This document shows, one piece after another, positions 17,200 through 24,162 of a stretch of DNA of 64,000 nt. Within the stretch, counting starts at the first letter, position 1. Every line of letters begins with the position of its first letter. The notes beneath the pieces are model-generated. The model was not told the origin of the DNA and did no database searches. It saw only the letters and a program-made list of their open reading frames with translations. The position numbers and the translations under genes are program-made. The stretch comes from Hymenobacter busanensis (GTDB lineage Bacteria > Bacteroidota > Bacteroidia > Cytophagales > Hymenobacteraceae), in assembly GCF_008727865.1 (NCBI RefSeq), contig NZ_VTWU01000004.1:434001-498000 (forward strand), in the 5' to 3' direction.

Positions 17200-19188
17200 A
17201 TGGCCCATTTCTCCGCCAAATCAACCTTTCTGCTGCCCGCACGCCTGGTAGCGGCCCTTTTTGCCTTGCTGGTGCTGGCGGGCGGCTGCACCAAAGACCC
17301 GGCCGACCCGGCCCAGGACGCGCCCGACGACAAGAAGCTCACCGCCGAAAAAAGCAACGTGGGCACCTACGAGCTGGTGAACCTGAAAGCCACGGGGCCC
17401 GTGGCGGCCGCCCGGTACACGGCCACTTTCGGCAGCCTCCCGGTAGAGCTGGTGAAAACGGGCGACAGCACGCTTACGTTCTTCGTGCCCGAGGTCAGCA
17501 TCGGCGAGCAGTACCTGCAGTTCGAGAAATCGAAAGTGCGGTTTGTGGTGGCGCAAACCAAGGATACCGACCCGGCGCAGCTGGTAACAAACCTGACCAC
17601 CACCCTCGATGCGCAGCTGGTGGCCCTGAACCCGAACACGCCCGCCGAAGTAGCCGAGGTCAACGCCATCAAGCAGCAGAAGCAGGACGTACTGACGCTG
17701 TTTAACTCGCTGACGCCGGCCCAGAAACGGCAAACGGCTCTGTTCTACGAGGCCAACAAGGGCGTATTCAAGGCCTTTACCAACAACGTAGCCGCCACGC
17801 TCGACGGCCCAACCGTGTTCCGGACGCAGGGGCAGTCGAATTGCCCGCGCACCGATTTCAAGGCGTTTTACGGCTGCACGGCCGACAACCTGGCCAGCGC
17901 CGCCGGCGACCTGAAAAACAGCTCCAAGAAGTTTCTGGAAATGCTGCTGCTGGGCGGTGCGGCGGCCTATCTGGCACCGGCCTCGTTTGGGCTGTCGGCA
18001 GCGGCGGCCACGCTGGCGTTGGGCACGGCCGGCTACCTGCTGATAACGGAAGTGCGGCCCGCCGCGCTGCAGTTCAAGCGGGCGTTGTGGCCGTTTCTGG
18101 AAGCCAACTGGATTTTTGGCAAAGGCCTCTACCTCTACACGGTATCCGAGTTCAACAACAACGCCAACACCGACCTGAACCTGAAGCCCGCTTTCCGGCC
18201 CGTGGCCGAGGGCGACGGACAGGTAAACGCCGGTACCGCCCGCTTCCTGGGGGCCATGTCGGCCCTGAAAGGCTACTGGGCCAAGCTGACGGCCGTGTTT
18301 GGCGCCGTACCCAGCTACAACAACTCCACTGCTGCTACCACTCTGGCGGCCAGCAACATCACCGTCAGCGGCATTTCGAACCCCAACGTGCAGCTGGTGA
18401 GCCAAACCGGGCAGCAGGTGAAGTTCAAGTCGCTGTCGGGCCAGCCCGAAACGTTCAGCTACCACCTCAAAGTCACCAAAGAAGGCTTTGTGGAAGAGAA
18501 AGACCTCACGGGTAAGGTGCTGGCCGTAGCCTACAACTATAAGCTGCAGATTGGCGACTACAACCCCGACTACACGCTCATCACGCCGCAGGCCACCTAC
18601 GACAACGGCCAGAGCGTGACGCTGCCCAACCACATGACGCAGATGGTGCGCCTGACGCTGGACGGCGTGCCCGTGAAAGTGGGCCAATACCGCCTCGATT
18701 GGACGCCCGTGGTATTCGGCAGCCTGCCCACGTCGGCGGCTTCGGTTACACAGCCCACCTACCAGGTGACGGTATACGACGCCACCAACAACCGCAACGC
18801 CACCATTACGCTGAACGCGACCTTCACCAACGCGGCGTTTGCCCGCATCGTGGGCCAGACCATTACGGTGGACTACCGCCAAAACGGAACAAGCGGAGTG
18901 GGGCCGATAACCATTCGCTTCGGCACCAACGGTACCTACACCAAAACCTACCGGGATGGAACCAGCGCGGGTAGTGGATCATACTCATTCATTCCTACCA
19001 ATGCCTACATGTACCAGCCGTGCTCTACCTACACCATCCGGAAGCTGATGGACGGGTGCATTTCGCTCCCCTCGGAATCCAGCAACGTGTTCATTCCGAA
19101 CTTTATGTACATCTACACCGATGGTACCATGAGTGCCAATAGCTTCTATGCCTGCATGGACAGCTACCAGTCGTGGGTCATTCAGTAA
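17200..19188 (+). CDS. large lipoprotein of unknown function
   Basis: Protein of 662 residues that I do not recognise. It begins with a lipoprotein signal peptide and lipobox (LLVLAGGC, Cys at about residue 29), so it should be membrane-anchored in the envelope. Residues 30-240 are mixed with charged and QN-rich helices. Residues about 247-285 are strongly hydrophobic and glycine/alanine-rich, like one or two membrane-spanning helices, which is odd for a lipoprotein. The C-terminal 300 residues are beta-rich with repeated YQVTVYDATN- and TITLNATF-like strands and end in a cysteine-containing region. The upstream in-frame extension to 16894 lacks coding character. It stands alone, followed by a hairpin. 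Confidence 0.78.
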   Translation: MAHFSAKSTFLLPARLVAALFALLVLAGGCTKDPADPAQDAPDDKKLTAEKSNVGTYELVNLKATGPVAAARYTATFGSLPVELVKTGDSTLTFFVPEVSIGEQYLQFEKSKVRFVVAQTKDTDPAQLVTNLTTTLDAQLVALNPNTPAEVAEVNAIKQQKQDVLTLFNSLTPAQKRQTALFYEANKGVFKAFTNNVAATLDGPTVFRTQGQSNCPRTDFKAFYGCTADNLASAAGDLKNSSKKFLEMLLLGGAAAYLAPASFGLSAAAATLALGTAGYLLITEVRPAALQFKRALWPFLEANWIFGKGLYLYTVSEFNNNANTDLNLKPAFRPVAEGDGQVNAGTARFLGAMSALKGYWAKLTAVFGAVPSYNNSTAATTLAASNITVSGISNPNVQLVSQTGQQVKFKSLSGQPETFSYHLKVTKEGFVEEKDLTGKVLAVAYNYKLQIGDYNPDYTLITPQATYDNGQSVTLPNHMTQMVRLTLDGVPVKVGQYRLDWTPVVFGSLPTSAASVTQPTYQVTVYDATNNRNATITLNATFTNAAFARIVGQTITVDYRQNGTSGVGPITIRFGTNGTYTKTYRDGTSAGSGSYSFIPTNAYMYQPCSTYTIRKLMDGCISLPSESSNVFIPNFMYIYTDGTMSANSFYACMDSYQSWVIQ

Positions 19189-19256
19189 CAGCTCCGGCTA
19201 AACCATAACCCGTCGTTTCGTGCCGGCTTGCCGGGTGCCTCGTCGAAGAAGCTGAA

Positions 19257-19291
19257 CTGCCCCGCTGGATTTCATCTGGCGGGGCAGTTTT
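19257..19291 (+). terminator. terminator downstream of the large lipoprotein
   Basis: Nine GC-rich base pairs at the base (19257-19265 with 19279-19287) and a T-run. It lies 69 bases past the stop. Confidence 0.75.
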
Positions 19292-19405
19292 ATTACGCAA
19301 CGTATGCGAGGCGCAACCTTCCGGCCGTGTTACTTGTCGATACCGAAACCAACGCCTGATTTCGACGGCCGAAGTACCTTGCCGATGCCGGCCACGCCCC
19401 ACGCC

Positions 19406-19888
19406 ATGAAACTCCGCTTCCTCGTTGCCAGCCTGCTGCTAAGTGCCTTGCCCGCCGCAGCCCAGCAGGTGCGCGTGGTGAAGCTGCCCGCCCTGCAACA
19501 GCTGCTGGCCCGCCCCACCGACACAACCTACGTGGTGAACTTCTGGGCGACGTGGTGCGGGCCCTGCGTGGCCGAGCTGCCCCACTTCGAGCAGCTGCGC
19601 CGCCGCCACGCCACTGCCAAGGTGCAAGTGCTGCTGGTGAGCCTAGATTTTGCCTCGCAGCTCGACAAAAAAGTGCGCCCCTTTGTGCAGCGCCACCGGC
19701 TGGTCGCGCCGGTGTGGCTGCTCAACGAGCCCGACCAAAACGCCTTCATCGACAAGGTCGATGCGGGCTGGTCGGGGGCGCTGCCGTTTACGCTGGTGTT
19801 CAACAACGCCCGCCACCGCCGCCAGTCGTTTGAGAAGCCGCTGACCCTGCCCGAGCTGGAAACCGCGCTGCAGGCCGTGGCGCGCTAA
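19406..19888 (+). CDS. secreted TlpA-like thioredoxin-fold protein
   Basis: Protein of 160 residues with a signal peptide (LRFLVASLLLSALPAAAQ) and one thioredoxin fold. The redox motif is WCGPC in VNFWATWCGPCVAELPHF, as in TlpA and ResA, and ALPFTLVF supplies a proline as the cis-Pro candidate. It should act as an envelope thiol-disulfide reductant. The ATG at 19406 is used because it begins the signal peptide; ATG 19385 would add seven residues. It is 35 bases upstream of another thioredoxin-fold gene, and both may serve the metal-binding proteins downstream. Confidence 0.88.
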   Translation: MKLRFLVASLLLSALPAAAQQVRVVKLPALQQLLARPTDTTYVVNFWATWCGPCVAELPHFEQLRRRHATAKVQVLLVSLDFASQLDKKVRPFVQRHRLVAPVWLLNEPDQNAFIDKVDAGWSGALPFTLVFNNARHRRQSFEKPLTLPELETALQAVAR

Positions 19889-19923
19889 CGTATCGTCCAA
19901 TTTTTCACCCCAACGCATTTGCC

Positions 19924-20547
19924 ATGAAAAAGCCCCTGTTTCTGTTGACGCTGCTGGCCCTGGTGGCTACCCTGAGCAGCTTTCTGCGCCCCGCCGAGGG
20001 CGGCTACCAGGTAGGCGACAAAGCCGCCGACTTCAAGCTCAAGAACGTGGATGGCAAACTCGTGTCGTTGGCCGACAACAAGGCCGCCAAGGGCTATATT
20101 GTGGTGTTTACCTGTAACACCTGCCCCTACGCCCAGGCCTACGAAGACCGCATCATTGCCCTGAACAAGAAGTACGCCGCCCAGGGCTACCCGGTAGTGG
20201 CCATCAACCCCAACGACCCGCAAATAGCACCCGGCGACTCCTACGCCGACATGCAGAAGCGCGCCCGGAGCAAGCAATACGCCTTCCCGTACCTGCTCGA
20301 CGAAAGCCAGGACGTGGCCCGTACCTACGGCGCCACCCGCACGCCGCACGTGTACGTGCTGCAGCGCGCCGGCTCCGAGTTCAAGGTGGCCTATATCGGC
20401 GCCATCGACAACAACACCGAAGACGCCAACGCCGCCACCGCCAAATACGTGGAGCAGGCCCTGACGGAAATTATGGCCGGCAAGCCCGCCACCACCAGCG
20501 CCACCAAGGCCGTGGGCTGCGGCATCAAGTGGAAGAAAAAAGCTTAG
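19924..20547 (+). CDS. exported thioredoxin-family (AhpC/TSA-like) protein
   Basis: Protein of 207 residues with a signal peptide (KPLFLLTLLALVATLSS) and an AhpC/TSA-type thioredoxin fold. Instead of WCxxC it has FTCNTCPYAQ, with CNTC in the active-site position. GDKAADFKLKNVDGK is the classic N-terminal strand, and TRTPHVYVL carries the cis-proline. A short cysteine-lysine tail (VGCGIKWKKK) ends it. Bacteroidota proteins of this kind are annotated as thioredoxin family or redoxin; the exact substrate is unknown. A hairpin terminator follows. Confidence 0.88.
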   Translation: MKKPLFLLTLLALVATLSSFLRPAEGGYQVGDKAADFKLKNVDGKLVSLADNKAAKGYIVVFTCNTCPYAQAYEDRIIALNKKYAAQGYPVVAINPNDPQIAPGDSYADMQKRARSKQYAFPYLLDESQDVARTYGATRTPHVYVLQRAGSEFKVAYIGAIDNNTEDANAATAKYVEQALTEIMAGKPATTSATKAVGCGIKWKKKA

Positions 20548-20618
20548 CCGGAGCTGCTGAATCTGGCCTCGGCTAGGTCCGTCGGGGCGCCAAAGCCCGG
20601 TTGGCAACGCTTTCCTGC

Positions 20619-20647
20619 AAAAAACGCCCGGCACTGCCGGGCGTTTT
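20619..20647 (+). terminator. terminator after redoxin gene
   Basis: Thirteen-base perfect arms (20619-20631 and 20635-20647) with a three-base loop and a T-run. Confidence 0.85.
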
Positions 20648-20727
20648 TCGTTGGGAGCTTGCTTTGTTTTCAGTAAATACGGGGTTTGTTTCGGAATTTT
20701 GCGGGCCACATTCTTGTCGTAGCCTCC

Positions 20728-21024
20728 ATGCGTATTTCTCGTTTTTTCTTTGCCGTGCTGCTAGCCAGCAGCCTCCTGAGCGCCTGCAACAGCAAGCCCG
20801 CCGACGACGCCACCGTGACGCCGCCCACCGAGGCCACCGCCGACTCGGCTAAAATTGAGCAGCCGACCGACGAAGTGGCCCGCCCCGAAACCGAAGGCGG
20901 GACCGGCGACCAAACCAACACCGGCACCACCAGCTACGTGTGCCCCATGCAGTGCGAGGGTAGCCAAAGCGCCAAGCCAGGCAAATGCCCCGTGTGCGGC
21001 ATGGCCCTGGAAAAAGCGGCCTAG
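20728..21024 (+). CDS. lipoprotein with heavy-metal-binding domain
   Basis: Protein of 98 residues. The signal ends in a lipobox (SLLSAC), followed by a linker rich in T, E, P and D. The C-terminal 30 residues carry YVCPMQCEG and KCPVCGMALEK, the cysteine and methionine pattern of the heavy-metal-binding domain found in CusB-type efflux adaptors and in copper proteins. It should bind copper or a similar soft metal at the membrane surface. It begins a run of three small metal-binding proteins. The ATG at 20728 starts the signal peptide. Confidence 0.85.
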   Translation: MRISRFFFAVLLASSLLSACNSKPADDATVTPPTEATADSAKIEQPTDEVARPETEGGTGDQTNTGTTSYVCPMQCEGSQSAKPGKCPVCGMALEKAA

Positions 21025-21123
21025 CTCGTCGGGTGGCGGCTTTGGGCCGGCTAATCGGCGCCAAGCACAACGCCGGACGCGGGCAGGGGGTATAGCAGTG
21101 AAGCACCTACTTTCCCCGCCCCT

Positions 21124-21447
21124 ATGATTGCTCCCAACCAAACCCTACTGTCGGCCCTCGACGAGTGCGTAGCCGCCTGCGAAAACTGCGCTTCGGCCTG
21201 CCTGCGGGAAGAGCACGTGCAGATGATGGTCCGCTGCATTGCCCTCGACCGCGACTGCGCCGACATTTGCGCCCTCACGGCGCGGCTGCTGGCGCGCGGC
21301 TCGGAGCACGGCAAGCACCTGCTGCGCGAGTGCGCCGAAATCTGCCGCTTGTGCTACGAAGAGTGCAGCCAGCACGAGGATGAACACTGCCAACTCTGCG
21401 CCCTGGCCTGCCGCCGGTGCGAAGAGGCCTGCAGGGCAGCCGCCTAA
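21124..21447 (+). CDS. four-helix bundle copper-binding protein (Csp-like, DUF326)
   Basis: Cysteine-rich protein of 107 residues with no signal peptide. Cysteines recur in helical spacing (CVAACENCASAC, CIALDRDCADIC, CAEICRLCYEEC, CQLCALACRRCEEAC), 18 in all. This is the pattern of four-helix bundle copper storage proteins, which line the core of the bundle with Cys that bind Cu(I). A cytosolic storage role is therefore likely. It sits between a heavy-metal-binding lipoprotein and an HMA chaperone. Confidence 0.9.
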   Translation: MIAPNQTLLSALDECVAACENCASACLREEHVQMMVRCIALDRDCADICALTARLLARGSEHGKHLLRECAEICRLCYEECSQHEDEHCQLCALACRRCEEACRAAA

Positions 21448-21496
21448 CCAGTGGCTGGGTACGCGCAAATCTTGTAAGCCGGGCTGCCGAATTCTG

Positions 21497-21529
21497 TTGC
21501 CCGGCGGCGGAATGTAGGTCCTACTTTTG
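21497..21529 (+). promoter_or_regulatory. promoter of the HMA chaperone gene
   Basis: TTG (21497-21499), 22-base spacer, TACTTTTG (21522-21529). The leader to the ATG at 21581 would be about 45 bases, so the chaperone can be transcribed apart from the upstream genes. Confidence 0.5.
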
Positions 21530-21580
21530 TTGTTGATACTGTGGCCCGGCATCGGTAGGGCCGCCTCAACACCAAACGCC

Positions 21581-21793
21581 ATGCAAACCCTGCGTTTCAA
21601 AACCAACATCAACTGCGGCGGCTGTATCAAGGCCGTTACGCCCGCGCTCAACAACGTAGCCGGCCTCGACAACTGGCAGGTCGACACGGCTTCGGCCGAT
21701 AAAATCCTGACCGTTACCAGCGACGACCTCACGGCCCAGGAAATCATTGCGGCCGTGGAAGACGCCGGCTTCAGCATCAAGCCCGCGGCCTAG
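21581..21793 (+). CDS. HMA-domain metal chaperone (copper)
   Basis: Protein of 70 residues that is a single heavy-metal-associated domain. The metal site is CGGC in TNINCGGCIKAV (the family usually has MxCxxC). The beta-alpha-beta-beta-alpha-beta pattern is complete, ending VEDAGFSIKP. It should hand copper between cytosolic partners such as the Csp-like protein. No P-type ATPase gene is nearby. The ATG at 21581 fits the family N-terminus; the longer frame upstream has no similarity. Confidence 0.88.
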   Translation: MQTLRFKTNINCGGCIKAVTPALNNVAGLDNWQVDTASADKILTVTSDDLTAQEIIAAVEDAGFSIKPAA

Positions 21794-21814
21794 CGCTGGC
21801 CCGGTACAACAAGC

Positions 21815-21846
21815 AGCGGGCGGCTCCGGCAACGGAGCCGCCCGCT
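21815..21846. terminator. terminator after HMA chaperone gene
   Basis: Perfect 13-base arms (21815-21827 and 21834-21846) around a six-base loop. It lies between convergent genes. Confidence 0.75.
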
Positions 21847-21882
21847 TTGGTTTTGGGCGTGAGGCAACCCGAAAAATCGTTG

Positions 21883-21980
21883 GTCATCCTGAGCCGAGCG
21901 AAGGATCTTCTCAACGCTGAACGCGTCGTGAAAAAGTAGTCGTTGTGCGCTGAAAGGTCCTTCGCTCGGCTCAGGATGAC
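21883..21980. repeat. inverted repeat, possible dispersed intergenic element
   Basis: Two 23-base arms (21883-21905 and 21958-21980) are perfect reverse complements around a 52-base spacer. The arm sequence, GTCATCCTGAGCCGAGCGAAGGA, resembles short intergenic repeats I have seen in many bacterial genomes, including Bacteroidota. It lies between convergent genes in a non-coding stretch. No protein is encoded in it. Confidence 0.7.
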
Positions 21981-22003
21981 GTTCCTTTACTGGCAACTGG
22001 CAA

Positions 22004-22693
22004 CTACTTCTTCCGGTGCTTCTTGTCCCACCACACGTAGCCGCCAAACAGCAGCAGGCCCACGCCCGACACCCACAACAGGCCCGTTTTCAGCCGCTGG
22101 CTGTCCTGGCCCAAGTAGGCCAGCAGGCCGATGAGCGGCATGATGGCCACGGCCGTCACGCCAATGAACTTGAAGTAGCCCATGCGCGCCACGCCCGCCA
22201 CGAAGCTGATGGCGTCGTTGGAAATGACGGGCGTGAGGCGGGCCGCGGCTACGGCCCCCATGCCGTAGTCGTCCACAAAGCCGGCCACTTTCTTTTCGGC
22301 TTTTTCGCCCAGCAGCCGCACGATAAACGCCTCGCCCAGGCCGCGCCCAATCCAGTAGCCAATGCTGCTGGCCGTGAGCACGCCCGTCCAGGCCAGCAAC
22401 GAGCCCCACCACGGCCCGTAGGCCAGCACCGCCACCAGTATCAGCAGGGCGTTGTTGATGACGAACAGAAACATCTGCGCCACCATGGCCACCACCAGCA
22501 CCACCGGCCCCCAGTAGCCAAACTGCTCGACCCAGGCCGCCACTTTTTCCTGCTCGCCGCTGCGCAGCGCCGCCCAGGCCGTTTGCAGCTGCTGCTGAAA
22601 CGCGGGCCACAGAAAGTAGCACGCCACCAGCGCACCAACGATGGTCAGGGAAATGTAGAGCGGCAGGCGGCTTGACGTGGCACGGTGGGGCAT
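22004..22693 (-). CDS. TVP38/TMEM64-family (DedA-like) membrane protein
   Basis: Inner-membrane protein of 229 residues with about five or six helices. The family core is seen in FLFVINNALLILVAVLAYG, the re-entrant GYWIGRGLG and AARLTPVISNDAISFVAG, where the conserved R, P and N lie. Members are thought to act in lipid scrambling or transport; the substrate here is unknown. I chose the ATG at 22693; another ATG at 22735 would add 14 residues. The C-terminus is short and basic. Confidence 0.88.
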   Translation of the reverse strand: MPHRATSSRLPLYISLTIVGALVACYFLWPAFQQQLQTAWAALRSGEQEKVAAWVEQFGYWGPVVLVVAMVAQMFLFVINNALLILVAVLAYGPWWGSLLAWTGVLTASSIGYWIGRGLGEAFIVRLLGEKAEKKVAGFVDDYGMGAVAAARLTPVISNDAISFVAGVARMGYFKFIGVTAVAIMPLIGLLAYLGQDSQRLKTGLLWVSGVGLLLFGGYVWWDKKHRKK

Positions 22694-22788
22694 GGGCGGA
22701 AAAGCAGGTGGAACCCGGTGGTACGGCAACGCCATGCCGCGGTTTGCCGTTTCGGCACTGGGGGCCGCCGCAGGCCCTGTTGCCGCCT

Positions 22789-24054
22789 ATGTTCCGTTTT
22801 CTGCTGGTGCTGCTGCTGAGCGCACCGTTTTCCGCCGCCGGGTATTCTGTGCTCACCCACCAAGCCAACGTGGACACCTGCTGGCGACGCTGCCTGCGGC
22901 CCCTGCTCGACCAACGCTTCCCCGGCGCCACGCCCGAGCAGTGGAAGGAAGCCAAGAGCTACACCTACGGCGGCTCCATCGTGCAGGACATGGGCTACTA
23001 CCCGCTCGGCTCCAAGCTCTTCACCGACCTCACCCACTACGTGCGCTCCGGCGACTTCGTGCGCAACCTGCTGCTCGAAGCCCACAACCGCAACGAATAC
23101 GCCTTCGCCCTCGGCGCCCTGGCCCACTACACCGCCGATGTGCGGGGCCACTCCGAAGGCACCAACCGCGCCATGCCCTCGGTTTACCCCGACCTGGGCG
23201 CCCAATTCGGCCCGTCCGTTACCTACTTTGAGGCCCCCATTCAGCACACCCAGCTGGAGTTTGCCTTCGACGTGGTGCAGTTGGCGGCCGGTCGCTACCG
23301 CTCCGATACCTACCACGACTTCATCGGCTTTCGGGTGCACAAGCAGGTGCTGGAGCGCGCCTTCGTGAAAACCTACGGCCTGGAGCTGAAGCAGGTGGTG
23401 GTCAACATCGACCTTAGCGTAAGCACCTTCCGCTTTGCCGTGAGCCAGCTGATTCCCACCGCCGCCCGCGCCGCCTGGCACGCCGAGCGCGACAACATCC
23501 GCAAGCTCGATCCGCGCGCCCGCCGCCGCGACTACGTATACCGCCACAACGAGCGGCAGTTTCGCCGCGAGTACGGCACCGAGTACGACAAACCCGGCCT
23601 TGGCGCCCGTATCATGTCCAACGCCATCAAGGTGCTGCCCAAAATCGGACCGCTGCGGCCTTTTGCCTTCAAGCTGCCCACGCCCGAGGCGCAGAAGATC
23701 TTCAAGCAAAGCTTTGCCGACGTGATGGCCGACTACTGCCGCGTGCTGGGCCAGGTGCAGCAAGCCGACTCCACCCGCCCGCCCCAGCTGGCCAACTACG
23801 ATTTCGACACCGGCAAGCCCACCAAAGCCGGCGAGTACGCCCTGGCCGACGAAACCTACGGCGAATGGCTGCGCAAGCTGGCCGGCACCAAGTTCGAGGC
23901 CGTTACGCCGCCCGTGCGCCAAAACATCCTGGCCTTTTTCGACAGCTCCAGCAAGCCGCCGCTGGGCGAGGAGGAAGAGAAAAAGCGCACCCGCGAGAAA
24001 ACCCAGGAGGCCCTGCAGGAACTGCGCGCCCTGCCCGCGGCTCCCAAGCAGTAA
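22789..24054 (+). CDS. exported zinc-dependent phospholipase C-like protein
   Basis: Protein of 421 residues with an N-terminal signal peptide (MFRFLLVLLLSAPFSAAG). The N-terminal half fits the zinc-dependent phospholipase C family: an early YSVLTHQ, then FALGALAHYTADVRGHSEG, whose histidines and aspartate are candidate zinc ligands. The C-terminal half (about 230-421) is charged and family-poor, ending in a lysine/glutamate-rich helix. The substrate (phospholipid or other phosphodiester) is not known. A weaker relative lies at 54230-55429. It diverges from the TVP38 gene. Confidence 0.78.
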   Translation: MFRFLLVLLLSAPFSAAGYSVLTHQANVDTCWRRCLRPLLDQRFPGATPEQWKEAKSYTYGGSIVQDMGYYPLGSKLFTDLTHYVRSGDFVRNLLLEAHNRNEYAFALGALAHYTADVRGHSEGTNRAMPSVYPDLGAQFGPSVTYFEAPIQHTQLEFAFDVVQLAAGRYRSDTYHDFIGFRVHKQVLERAFVKTYGLELKQVVVNIDLSVSTFRFAVSQLIPTAARAAWHAERDNIRKLDPRARRRDYVYRHNERQFRREYGTEYDKPGLGARIMSNAIKVLPKIGPLRPFAFKLPTPEAQKIFKQSFADVMADYCRVLGQVQQADSTRPPQLANYDFDTGKPTKAGEYALADETYGEWLRKLAGTKFEAVTPPVRQNILAFFDSSSKPPLGEEEEKKRTREKTQEALQELRALPAAPKQ

Positions 24055-24097
24055 AGCCGCCCGGCACGCCTCTGGCCGGACAGACCTGTGCACCTGA

Positions 24098-24145
24098 ACA
24101 CGCAACGGCCGGGCCCTCCCTTGAGAAGGCCCGGCCGTTGCGTGT
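24098..24145. terminator. bidirectional terminator between convergent genes
   Basis: Perfect 18-base arms (24098-24115 and 24128-24145) around a 12-base loop. It is placed between the stops of the phospholipase-like gene and the repeat protein. Confidence 0.82.
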
Positions 24146-24162
24146 CCGTCTAAGTCGCTTAA

